A stretch of 64,000 nucleotides of DNA from CAZSDU01 sp964605775 (GTDB lineage Bacteria > Bacteroidota > Bacteroidia > Bacteroidales > FEN-979): positions 310,001-374,000 of the forward strand of contig CAZSDU010000001.1 in the NCBI GenBank assembly GCA_964605775.1. Reading direction: 5' to 3'. Below the pieces are notes generated by a model that was given only the letters and a program-made list of their open reading frames with translations, was not told where the DNA came from and ran no database searches. The position numbers were made by a program, and so were the translations under genes. This document shows, in pieces, positions 8,046 to 17,005 of the stretch (its first letter is position 1; each line of letters begins with the position of its first letter).

Positions 8046-8518
8046 ATATGTTCCGATCGCTGAAACAAGACATATTTCTCCTGATCTTTCTTTTCACCAC
8101 AATCACCGCTTGTGATTCTAATCGTCTTTTTGAAGAAAACAGGGTAATTCCAAACAAAACTTGGAGTGCTGGCAATAAGGTGTCTTTTCAAGCCACCATT
8201 ACAGATACGGCTTTAACTTACAATGTTTACCTGAATATCAGAAATACCTTGGACTACCCTTACAGCAATCTTTTTCTCTTTTTGCAAACGACTTTCCCGG
8301 ATGGCCATAAAGCAAAAGACACCCTGGAATGTCTTTTGGCAGATTATGATGGACGGTGGCTGGGTTCAGGTGTAGGAAGCGTAAAATTCAACCGTTTTCT
8401 CCTTAAAAAAGGCGTTTCTTTCCGTGAAAAGGGAGTCTACCGGTTTGATCTGGAACAAGCTATGCGTGTGCCTGAACTTAAAGGTATTGAGGATGTCGGT
8501 TTACGAATAGAAAAATGA
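8042..8518 (+). CDS. gldH: gliding motility lipoprotein GldH
   Basis: A 158-residue lipoprotein with a signal sequence ending in the lipobox TITAC (Cys24). GldH is one of the lipoproteins required for gliding in Flavobacterium and travels with the type IX secretion machinery, though the biochemical role is unknown. The body matches the GldH pattern: YNVYLNIRNTLDYPYSNLFLF, then FPDGHKAKDTLE and GRWLGSG. It overlaps ricT upstream and the penicillin-binding protein downstream by 4 bases each. With gldD at 48046 and the T9SS-tailed protease at 17006, it supports a functional T9SS in this cell. Confidence 0.9.
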   Translation: MNMFRSLKQDIFLLIFLFTTITACDSNRLFEENRVIPNKTWSAGNKVSFQATITDTALTYNVYLNIRNTLDYPYSNLFLFLQTTFPDGHKAKDTLECLLADYDGRWLGSGVGSVKFNRFLLKKGVSFREKGVYRFDLEQAMRVPELKGIEDVGLRIEK

Positions 8519-10821
8519 GCATAACACATATTCCAATATTACAGGAAATGCAACACCGGGCCCCGAAAAACAATAATCGGAAATATTTACTGGGTTTCTG
8601 GATCTCTTACTGTGTTCTTGTGATTTTAACGGTTCTTTTTTTTATCGGGGTAACCTATGGTTTTTTTGGCAAGATGCCCAGCTTTGAAGAACTGGAAAAT
8701 CCGAAAAGTAATCTGGCTTCTGAAGTGTTTTCAGCCGATGGAAAGTTGCTTGGCAAATATTATATTGAAAACCGTTCGAATACGCAATTCCAGGATTTGT
8801 CCCCCAATGTGATCAATGCCCTTATTGCCACTGAAGACAGCAGGTTTTATGAGCATTCAGGGATTGACATCAAGGCTATTTTCAGGGTAGCCTGGGGGAT
8901 GTTAACCAACTCCTCAAAAGGAGGAGGGAGTACCATCACCCAGCAACTCGCCAAAAATCTTTTTCCACGAAAGAAAGACCGTACTTTTTGGGAAACTGTG
9001 ATGATCAAATTCAAGGAATGGATTACCGCCATCAAGCTTGAAAGGAATTATTCCAAGGACGAAATCCTATCCATGTACCTTAACACGGTTGATTTTGGGA
9101 GTCAGTCTTATGGCATAAAATCGGCCGCCAGAACCTATTTCAATAAAAGCCCTGATGAACTTGGCCCTGAAGAAGCAGCCATTCTTATTGGCACCCTGAA
9201 GGCACCCACCTGGTTCAGTCCTGTAAGAAATCCGGGCAGGGCGTTTGATCGCCGGAATACGGTGCTGAGCCAGATGCAGAAATACAGTTATATCAGCCAG
9301 GCAGAACTGGACTCCCTGAAAATGGTTCCTGTGGATATGACCAATTACCGCATTCAGGATCATACGGCAGGAATTGCAACCTATTTCAGGGAATACCTGC
9401 GCATGGTACTGGTTGACTGGTGCAATGCCAATCCAAGGGAAGACGGTACACCCTATAATCTTTATAAGGATGGATTGAAGATTTATACCACCATTGACTA
9501 TAAATTACAGGGATATGCCGAACAAGCGGTCAGGCAATATCTCGGGAATGAACTTCAGCCTTCCTTCTTTGCACATTGGAAGGGACAACCCAATGCGCCT
9601 TTTGTCTTCGAAAAAAACGTTGAAAAGAAAGAGATCCAGAACCTTTTATTGCAGGCTATGCGCAGGACAGACCGGTATTACCATTTAAAATCAGCAGGCG
9701 CCAGTGAGGAAGACATTTATGCAGAATTTAAAATTCCCGTCAAGATGAAGGTCTTTTCCTGGAAAGGTGAAATTGATACCCTGATGAGTCCGATGGATTC
9801 GATTAGGTATTATAAATTTTTCTTACAGGCCGGACTGATGTCGATGGATCCTCATAGTGGATATGTGAAAGCATATGTCGGAGGCATTGATTACCGATTC
9901 TTTCAATACGATCATGTCAAACTCAGCAAACGGCAGGTGGGTTCTACTTTCAAACCCTTCCTTTATACCCTGGCCATGCAGGAAGGCGAATCCCCCTGTG
10001 CCCGATATCCCAATGTTCAACCTGTGATCGATCTTGGGAACGGACAAGTATGGGCTCCGGAAAGCGCCAGTGACGAAAGGCGTGGTCAAATGGTGACCCT
10101 GAAATGGGCATTGGCCAATTCCAACAACTGGGTCTCCGGTCAGCTCATCAAAAAATACTCTCCCAAAGCCGTGGTTTCCATGGCCCATAAGATGGGCGTG
10201 ACGAGCGATATCCCCGCGGTTTACTCCATTGCCCTGGGATCATGCGATCTCAGCCTGTATGAAATGGTAGGCGCCATGAGCGTATTTGCCAATAAAGGAA
10301 TTTTCAATGAACCTATCTTTATCACCCGCATCGAAGATAAAAACGGGAATCTTTTACAGGCATTCAATCCCAAATCCAGGGAAGCCATCAGCGAGGAAAC
10401 TGCATTTCTTATGGTCACTTTAATGAAAGGCGTGGTGGAAGTCGGAACCGGGGTCAGACTTCGGTATAAATACGGTCTTACCAATCCCATTGCCGGAAAA
10501 ACCGGCACTACTCAAAACCAATCTGACGGGTGGTTCATGGGCATCACCCCGGATCTTGTCACCGGTATTTGGGTCGGATGTGAAGACAGGGCTGCTCATT
10601 TCCGCAGCATCACCCTTGGACAGGGAGCAAATATGGCGTTACCAATCTGGGCGATATTTATGCAGAGAATTTATTCCGATCCCGGATTGCATCTTTCACA
10701 AAGGGATTTTGATCCCCCTAAAAAACCCCTTGAAATCGATCTTGATTGTTCCGAATCGGATAACCCCGGTCCTATCAAAACAAAGAAAAAGAAAGCCATT
10801 TTTGATGAAGATGAATTTTAG
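8515..10821 (+). CDS. mrcA: class A penicillin-binding protein (PBP1A-like)
   Basis: A 768-residue bifunctional peptidoglycan synthase: glycan-strand polymerisation plus peptide cross-linking on the outer face of the inner membrane. After a short cytoplasmic tail there is one membrane helix (about residues 27-50). The GT51 domain shows ATEDSRFYEHSGID, GGGSTITQQLAKNLF and EAAILIGTLKAPTWFSP. The transpeptidase domain shows STFK with Ser477 and Lys480, an SNN motif, and KTGT at Lys662. The C-terminus is short and basic. It is coupled to gldH by a 4-base overlap and converges on the LtaS-like gene with only 8 bases between the stops. Confidence 0.94.
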   Translation: MSITHIPILQEMQHRAPKNNNRKYLLGFWISYCVLVILTVLFFIGVTYGFFGKMPSFEELENPKSNLASEVFSADGKLLGKYYIENRSNTQFQDLSPNVINALIATEDSRFYEHSGIDIKAIFRVAWGMLTNSSKGGGSTITQQLAKNLFPRKKDRTFWETVMIKFKEWITAIKLERNYSKDEILSMYLNTVDFGSQSYGIKSAARTYFNKSPDELGPEEAAILIGTLKAPTWFSPVRNPGRAFDRRNTVLSQMQKYSYISQAELDSLKMVPVDMTNYRIQDHTAGIATYFREYLRMVLVDWCNANPREDGTPYNLYKDGLKIYTTIDYKLQGYAEQAVRQYLGNELQPSFFAHWKGQPNAPFVFEKNVEKKEIQNLLLQAMRRTDRYYHLKSAGASEEDIYAEFKIPVKMKVFSWKGEIDTLMSPMDSIRYYKFFLQAGLMSMDPHSGYVKAYVGGIDYRFFQYDHVKLSKRQVGSTFKPFLYTLAMQEGESPCARYPNVQPVIDLGNGQVWAPESASDERRGQMVTLKWALANSNNWVSGQLIKKYSPKAVVSMAHKMGVTSDIPAVYSIALGSCDLSLYEMVGAMSVFANKGIFNEPIFITRIEDKNGNLLQAFNPKSREAISEETAFLMVTLMKGVVEVGTGVRLRYKYGLTNPIAGKTGTTQNQSDGWFMGITPDLVTGIWVGCEDRAAHFRSITLGQGANMALPIWAIFMQRIYSDPGLHLSQRDFDPPKKPLEIDLDCSESDNPGPIKTKKKKAIFDEDEF

Positions 10822-10829
10822 ACACTCCC

Positions 10830-13247
10830 TTATTTTGTATAAAACCCTGTAATTTTCACTTTGGGTTGGTCTAATTTTAAATTCAGTTTGGACCTGTTCC
10901 AAATGTACATATGCATCACATAGTCCTCGCTGTTGTTCAGGCTGGTCAAATCTACAGTTTCCATTATTTTTACCGGATACCATCTTTCTGGTTTTTCTGT
11001 TTCCGGAATTTTAAATGATTGCCAGCGCAAATGTCGCCCTGATTTCTGATATAAGTCGAGGACAACTAAGGGATCTTTATTGGGTTCCGCTTTAAATTTG
11101 CCAGCCAGAAACTCAATTTCCAGTTTCAGGGTGTGAAATTCGGGACCAAAGGAAAGGTCACGGATCATGGAACGAAATTCCCCCGTGGAGTCTGATGGAT
11201 TAAACACGATGGAGTCCGTTAACCGGATTTCCTCACTATAACTGATTTCCTTAAAAAATAATTCCGGAGGTATCAGTCTATTCTGTTTCGTGACATAGGT
11301 GTTGAGTGTCTTAAAATCATTCAGCTCACGGTTCATTCTTTGCAACAATGAAGAATTCCTGATTTTCCGTAATTTCAAATCGGGCTGTATCAATAGAACA
11401 ACATCAGAAGAAAAATAATATTGCTTATTGACATATTCCACTATTTCCTTATTATTCAGAATAAAGGGAAGAATATGAATGTTGCGAGGTCTTTGGGCCG
11501 TATCTATCCCTCTTCCCATCCACGGGGCAACAGATTGGATTTTAACGTTAAAACGTTTATTCAACAGGGCAAGAAAAGAAGGCGTAATATCCAGGTGAGA
11601 AGAAACCGAGCGGAAATGTACTGGCGCTTTCAGCATCGGAGAATAGATTATCAGTGGGACATGATAATGCTCCAGACCAGAGAACCTGAACAAGTTAAGC
11701 TCGGGAAGCGCATGATCGCCTGTTATGATGAAAATCGTATTTCCGAATTCCGGTCGTGTTTTGTAACGTTCAAAAAAACTTCTTAAGGCATCATCGGTAT
11801 AAAGAATGGTCGAGAAAATGTTTTTATACTTTTTCAAATCCTGTTTCAATTCCATTGACGGGTTCATCTTTTTTATTCGATCCTCCAATAATGCAAGGTA
11901 ATAATCCTGTCGTGGAGGGATAAACGGGCTATGCAGAGAAAGGGTAAGATAAATATCAAGCCGTGGGGATTTTTTTACCGAATCCATGACTTCAAAAGAA
12001 CGATGGTACAGATCCAGGTCCGGGAAGCCCCACCCGTAGCCCTCGTTGACTACGTACTTTTTATATTTTGCCCCGAAAGTCCGTAAAATATAATCTGTGC
12101 TCTGACGCTCCAGGAAATCTTCCATATAATTAAAAGATGGATCGCCGCTGTAAAAAAAGCTGGCATAATATCCGCTTTCTCTTAAATAACGGATCATCGA
12201 CAAATGATAGGGCATCTTCCCGGCTTCGTTGATAAAGGTCGGGTCACCCGGTGGAAGGGAGGCGAACATGGCCGGTAACACGTTAAAAGTCCGGTCAGCA
12301 GTAGCGAGAAAATTATTCCAGTAAAGACTATGGGCTGACAGGGAATCAAGAAAAGGGGCAAAACTTCCGAAAATATCGTTATTCCCCATGAAACAGGAAG
12401 AAAGAGACTCAACGATGATAAACACAAGGTTGGGTTTATCTTTTTGAAAATCAAAAAAAGCGCCGAGAACATCAGGAGTGTTTTCGTCGTGAAGGAAGGG
12501 GTATTGGTTGCCTAAAAATTTAAATTCCGGATGATCCCTATGATACCGTTTGATGATGGCATCAAGATCGGATTGAATTCCGGTATTTTGTGAACGTGAG
12601 AAATAAATACGGCATTTTTCTAAAAAATATGCCGTTTTATTATAAACCACATAATACTCGAAGGGATTTCTGGATTGATTTTCTTTTGGAGTAACTGGCC
12701 CGATCAGGAATAAAGTCATGATGCTTACGATCGTTATTGACAGAAGCACGTTTTTCTTCAGTTTGATCTTCAGGAAAAAATAGATTCCAAAGAATAAAAA
12801 AATCAATATTAAGATAAAGGGTAGAAAAGTGATCAGGTTAAATTTCACACAACTCCCTGTAATCATCATCATCTCCTTCAGGGTATAGGAAAAAACCACC
12901 TGATCCAGTGGGCGTAAGGTCAATGAAAAATACTGAAACAATCCCCACTCAACACAAAGAAGGATAAAAGAGAAGAGACCAAAAAACAGTCTACCGATCC
13001 ATTTTCCTGTCAATGAAAAAAGGATAAAAGGAATAAGCAGTATCCATGAAAGGTACTGCCAGAGGATCACATCCATCAAAAAACCGCGAAATTCAAGAAA
13101 GACCGCATGAAACGGAAGCGAATGCATCATAAAAAGGGAGAAATACTGCGCCACGCGGATCAACAATATGACTGCTGACACCGAAAGATTGATCCGGATA
13201 AAATCCCTGAAGATTTCGGGAAGTTTATGTTTCAGCCCTTGTATCAT
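10830..13247 (-). CDS. LtaS/sulfatase-superfamily membrane transferase
   Basis: An 805-residue protein with four to five N-terminal membrane helices (within residues 1-190) followed by an extracytoplasmic alkaline-phosphatase-superfamily domain. Metal-site landmarks are NLVFIIVESLSS, ADRTFNVLPAMFASLPPG with a threonine in the nucleophile region, TLSLHSPF and FIITGDHALPE. This architecture is shared by lipoteichoic acid synthase and by phosphoglycerol or phosphoethanolamine transferases that decorate glycans. About 250 C-terminal residues extend beyond the catalytic domain and resemble a beta-rich module. It is the last gene of the polysaccharide-related cluster, so transfer of a phospho-group to a surface glycan is a reasonable inference; the true acceptor is unknown. 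Confidence 0.75.
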   Translation of the reverse strand: MIQGLKHKLPEIFRDFIRINLSVSAVILLIRVAQYFSLFMMHSLPFHAVFLEFRGFLMDVILWQYLSWILLIPFILFSLTGKWIGRLFFGLFSFILLCVEWGLFQYFSLTLRPLDQVVFSYTLKEMMMITGSCVKFNLITFLPFILILIFLFFGIYFFLKIKLKKNVLLSITIVSIMTLFLIGPVTPKENQSRNPFEYYVVYNKTAYFLEKCRIYFSRSQNTGIQSDLDAIIKRYHRDHPEFKFLGNQYPFLHDENTPDVLGAFFDFQKDKPNLVFIIVESLSSCFMGNNDIFGSFAPFLDSLSAHSLYWNNFLATADRTFNVLPAMFASLPPGDPTFINEAGKMPYHLSMIRYLRESGYYASFFYSGDPSFNYMEDFLERQSTDYILRTFGAKYKKYVVNEGYGWGFPDLDLYHRSFEVMDSVKKSPRLDIYLTLSLHSPFIPPRQDYYLALLEDRIKKMNPSMELKQDLKKYKNIFSTILYTDDALRSFFERYKTRPEFGNTIFIITGDHALPELNLFRFSGLEHYHVPLIIYSPMLKAPVHFRSVSSHLDITPSFLALLNKRFNVKIQSVAPWMGRGIDTAQRPRNIHILPFILNNKEIVEYVNKQYYFSSDVVLLIQPDLKLRKIRNSSLLQRMNRELNDFKTLNTYVTKQNRLIPPELFFKEISYSEEIRLTDSIVFNPSDSTGEFRSMIRDLSFGPEFHTLKLEIEFLAGKFKAEPNKDPLVVLDLYQKSGRHLRWQSFKIPETEKPERWYPVKIMETVDLTSLNNSEDYVMHMYIWNRSKLNLKLDQPKVKITGFYTK

Positions 13248-13277
13248 GGCTCTGCATATTCGTTGGATGCGGTTTTT

Positions 13278-15212
13278 TTATTCAATGGTCAGTTCAAAAA
13301 TTTCTCCCAAGATATCATTTTTCGGAAAAGGAATATTATCCTGGGCATAAGGAGATCCTATCCACCACTTGGTATTATGGAATTCCTGGGTAATAATCAG
13401 CAACATCTGATTGTTGGGCACGGAAGTCACTTTATCGTCCTCATATCCCACGACCCGGAGTTTTTCTTTCGAAGGGCCGATCCTCCATATAATTCGATCG
13501 GGCTGCCAGTCGATCTGAAAATAATAAAAGTCGGATCCGAAAAGTTCATCATCACTTTCCAGTGATTTTTCGGTCAAAGCCCGGTAATTTTTATCCCAGC
13601 GGTGAGCCCAGAAAGTATTGCCTTCAAAATTCACCGGCCAGCATCCATCATGGAAATCAGACGGTTGCCAGCAGGCCATGTCCCAGTTAGTACAAGCTAC
13701 GATGATTTTATCGTCATTGGCCGTAATTTCTTCGGGGAATGGCACGTTCCAGCCTGACAGCCGAAACTGATCGTCGTTCCCATGGTTATACGCCGGTGGA
13801 AGTACCCAGGAGGGACAGTATGGAACGGTTTTCAGGATTTCAAAATCGATTTCAGAATATCCGACATTTTTAATTCTTTGATCCTGATGTCCACCGTAAT
13901 AATTGGCCATATATCCGCCGTTGTTGCAATCCCGTCTCAGGTTCCAGTCACCCTGGTCCATGGTGAGCAGCCAGATCGCATTGGTGATACCATTCCACAT
14001 ATGATTTTCATTCAGCAATTCGGTGAGTTTTGCCTTGACTGTCCATTTCCCGTAGGTCATCCCATGACGCGTGATAATACCTACATTTTGTTTCTGCCAT
14101 TTCCCAAATTCAGCTTTAGGGTTACGGATGGAAATTTTATGGTTGACCGGATCAGAAATGACCGTTTCACAGGGACGGGCAGCTGTTGTAGCCGTCACGG
14201 AAATCAGCTCTTCCTTGCGGTAAAACCTTTTATTCCAATTGTAATCCAGCCTTGAGTAATGATCTTTCAGCACATCTGCAATCACCGGGATATGATCCAT
14301 TTTTGTCGAGGGATCAACATAGTGGATGAACTGCTCAAAGGCTGCATTTTTATACAGGGCAGAATCCTGGCCACAGAGATCATTTCCGTATTGATCGGCA
14401 ATCTCCTTGCTGAAATTATTCGGATTGATATAAATCCCTCCGCCCAGGTCGGGTTTAGCCATCACCTGAAGCTGACCGGGATACTCCTGGACTACGGTAT
14501 TGTGAAGCCTGCATCCATCCCCGTACTTAAAATAAAAATAGGGGTTTATAAAACCCTCAGGGGATTGTAAGCCGATGTTTTGAATATAATCAGGGATGCG
14601 TTTTTCGCCCATGGTTTCAGCCACGGTCACCACCAGTAAAAAACTATATTTGCCAACCCTGGGGTTTCTTTTCCAGCGGTCATTTTTCCCGTTCAGGTAA
14701 TAACGTTGTTCATCCCTTGGATTGCCAACGATCCTGAACTTGTTTGTAATCTTATGAAATTGATCATCGGCAGGAATAACATCCGTTTTTAACATGGTAG
14801 TCGCTACATTTTCCCAGCTTCCGTAAAAATTTTCCCAGGCATAAGGATGCTGTTTTGCTGTGTCCTGATCAGACCTTTCATGAAATTTATAGGATTCATT
14901 CTGGTAATAAATTTTATAATAAAATTCTGCTGCCTCTTTTCCGGTATTTTTTATACTGAACTCCAGGTCAAAAAAACCATCTGCCGTTTGACGGGATGAG
15001 GGAATGACAAACCCATTTCCCTTGGCGCCTGAATAATCGAGGAACAATGGCTTTCCGGTATTCCAGTTGGTCAGAGGGTTAAAATCTCTGATGATAAACT
15101 GATCCGTAACCACCTGGGCAGCGTTGGGATTCTGATTACAGCCGGAATGTATTCCTGTCATCAGCAATATCCCCATGAGTATCAATGTCAAGTTCATTTT
15201 CATTCGGTTCAT
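13278..15212 (-). CDS. GH16-like glycoside hydrolase lipoprotein
   Basis: A 644-residue lipoprotein (lipobox near Cys25 in HSGC). The C-terminal half, from about residue 370, has the hallmarks of glycoside hydrolase family 16: ITRHGMTYGKWTVKAKL, AIWLLT, and the catalytic ExDxE motif EIDFE with Glu454, Asp456 and Glu458, then FYYFQIDWQPDRIIWRIG. GH16 enzymes cut beta-1,3/1,4 glucans, galactans and similar polymers. The N-terminal half (about 30-350) is beta-rich with no clear match. Its start overlaps the upstream gene by 4 bases. Within this cluster it could trim or remodel the polymer made by the neighbours. The specific substrate is not readable. Confidence 0.78.
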   Translation of the reverse strand: MNRMKMNLTLILMGILLMTGIHSGCNQNPNAAQVVTDQFIIRDFNPLTNWNTGKPLFLDYSGAKGNGFVIPSSRQTADGFFDLEFSIKNTGKEAAEFYYKIYYQNESYKFHERSDQDTAKQHPYAWENFYGSWENVATTMLKTDVIPADDQFHKITNKFRIVGNPRDEQRYYLNGKNDRWKRNPRVGKYSFLLVVTVAETMGEKRIPDYIQNIGLQSPEGFINPYFYFKYGDGCRLHNTVVQEYPGQLQVMAKPDLGGGIYINPNNFSKEIADQYGNDLCGQDSALYKNAAFEQFIHYVDPSTKMDHIPVIADVLKDHYSRLDYNWNKRFYRKEELISVTATTAARPCETVISDPVNHKISIRNPKAEFGKWQKQNVGIITRHGMTYGKWTVKAKLTELLNENHMWNGITNAIWLLTMDQGDWNLRRDCNNGGYMANYYGGHQDQRIKNVGYSEIDFEILKTVPYCPSWVLPPAYNHGNDDQFRLSGWNVPFPEEITANDDKIIVACTNWDMACWQPSDFHDGCWPVNFEGNTFWAHRWDKNYRALTEKSLESDDELFGSDFYYFQIDWQPDRIIWRIGPSKEKLRVVGYEDDKVTSVPNNQMLLIITQEFHNTKWWIGSPYAQDNIPFPKNDILGEIFELTIE

Positions 15213-16996
15213 TTTTGAGGAAATGAATATAATTCCATAACATCCGGAAGTTCTGTTGTTTCTTCTTTATTCGAACCCAGGATAAAGTAAGTGGTATTCC
15301 CCTTAACGGTATATTTTCCGGGAATTATCCGGAGTGATTCATAGTACTTTGGGTTATGATCCTGATTAAAACCATGAAAATCGACATTGGCCTGAATCTG
15401 AAAAGCAGTATCATTAAATTTCAGTTGTTTCAGGTCGAACCGCCAGTCGCGGTTATAGCGTAATATCATCCGGCCCTGTCCGGGGTCTGAGGCTGAAGTA
15501 AAAAAACGATCCGTTGGTTTCAGGGTGTCAAGTCCAATGGTTTTCCCAAAATATTCATATTTTTTAGGATATTTCGATTCAAATTTTCCGCTGCTTGCAT
15601 GATACCAACGAAGGGAATAATCGGATTTTCCGGTCTTTTTATTTTTCACGACCGACAGGATGACATCCAGGTCTGGATCGGAGAGAAAATGATCCACGGA
15701 TAAGCCGATTTCGAAAACTGAACTGTCCCATTCCCTGACCGGATTCCGGTCGCCTTCGGCCAGGATTTTCCAGGAGTCCTTTTTAGCCTGGTCAAATTGC
15801 AGCATTTTCCAATATCCATGATCCATCAGCAAGAGCAATTCGCTGATTCCATCCTGATTAAAATCTCCGGGAAAAACCCATTGATTATCCTTCATATAAA
15901 TCCCCGACAGCTTTTTATCGAAAGACTGCCAGACCATATTAAAAATGATTTCTGTTTCTGAAGCACAGGGGTCTTTGCTGTTGGTAAGCTTACCCAGCAT
16001 CAACCCATTTTCAGAAGCCATGAGCAGTTGTTCTCCCTGGCCGGCCAAAAATTTTCCCTTCCAGATATTGCCGGATGTAAAAAAAGGCAAGGCTGCTGAC
16101 GGGATATGGAAAGGAATTTTCCGAATCTCGATTGAATTCGCACAGAATGATAAAAGGAATGGCTTTGATCCTTGTGGGATAAGCAGCAACTCCTCCAAAC
16201 GCTTTTGATCAATAAGAAAATCACCGGAAATGATTTTGTCAAGGGGGGAAATTTCCTTCATTTTTTTCCAGCTTTGAACCCTTTCAAGCGCTACCGTGGG
16301 AAATGGCGGATAGTTAAAGCGGGGAGTAAAGGAGGTTTCTTTCGTCATGTCCACGAAAACGGTATCTCCACGCCGGTCAGGCTGACTTCCGAAGACCATA
16401 TTATAATCATCCACGAGAATATCCGTCGGACTGTTATTCCAGAAATAAATTTTCAGTTTATATTCAGGTTTGAATTGTACTTCACTGAGGTCGAGTTTCC
16501 CGCTGATTTTAAACCATTTCCCGCGTGGAATTCCCTTACCGGACAATCCGACCCCTTTCCAGCAGATATTCACGCCCAATTCGTTTGAAGCTGCCAGAAC
16601 AAAAGTAGCATTGACTTCCTTGGTTGTTGGGAAAACATAAACCCAGGTACTGAGGGAAACTTCTTTCAGGTTTTCCATTCCTAGCTCTCTGGCAGTACGC
16701 TCAATCGCCGCGCCAAAACTGTTTTGCCCGAAAGCTTTGGCCGAAAAGAGACCAGAATGAGCTATTCCTTTATAAAAACCATCGGGTGTTGCTTTCCCGG
16801 GATCCACTTCAAAATCAAAATACAGGCTATGAGGCGCCTGAGCATGGATTTTTTGAGAATTGAGAAATTCTTTTTCGGAAGAGGAAGGAATACTGACCAC
16901 TTTGTTCAAGGGAAAATATTTCAGACCAAGTGCGACAGCAATAATGCTAATGGTCATGGTGGCAGCGATGGCAATTAACCATTTCTTTTTTTTCAT
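15209..16996 (-). CDS. membrane-anchored protein of unknown function
   Basis: A 595-residue protein with a basic KKKK start and one N-terminal hydrophobic helix (about 7-27), so it is anchored with the bulk outside the cytoplasm. Residues 60-215 look like a jelly-roll carbohydrate-binding module (FDFEVDPGK, STWVYVFPT, ILVDDYNMVFG). Later there is at least one FG-GAP-type loop, FPGDFNQDGISELLLL, of the kind found in beta-propellers. I recognise no catalytic motif. Its 3' end overlaps the GH16 start by 4 bases and it lies 9 bases after the protease gene. A glycan-binding or scaffolding role is only an inference from position. Confidence 0.6.
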   Translation of the reverse strand: MKKKKWLIAIAATMTISIIAVALGLKYFPLNKVVSIPSSSEKEFLNSQKIHAQAPHSLYFDFEVDPGKATPDGFYKGIAHSGLFSAKAFGQNSFGAAIERTARELGMENLKEVSLSTWVYVFPTTKEVNATFVLAASNELGVNICWKGVGLSGKGIPRGKWFKISGKLDLSEVQFKPEYKLKIYFWNNSPTDILVDDYNMVFGSQPDRRGDTVFVDMTKETSFTPRFNYPPFPTVALERVQSWKKMKEISPLDKIISGDFLIDQKRLEELLLIPQGSKPFLLSFCANSIEIRKIPFHIPSAALPFFTSGNIWKGKFLAGQGEQLLMASENGLMLGKLTNSKDPCASETEIIFNMVWQSFDKKLSGIYMKDNQWVFPGDFNQDGISELLLLMDHGYWKMLQFDQAKKDSWKILAEGDRNPVREWDSSVFEIGLSVDHFLSDPDLDVILSVVKNKKTGKSDYSLRWYHASSGKFESKYPKKYEYFGKTIGLDTLKPTDRFFTSASDPGQGRMILRYNRDWRFDLKQLKFNDTAFQIQANVDFHGFNQDHNPKYYESLRIIPGKYTVKGNTTYFILGSNKEETTELPDVMELYSFPQK

Positions 16997-17005
16997 GATA
17001 TCAGG

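Noticed and set aside
10830..13247. LtaS similarity taken as evidence of lipoteichoic acid and a Gram-positive host
   Set aside because: waaA, lnt, outer-membrane barrels and T9SS genes show a diderm; the same fold serves phospho-group transfer to other glycans.
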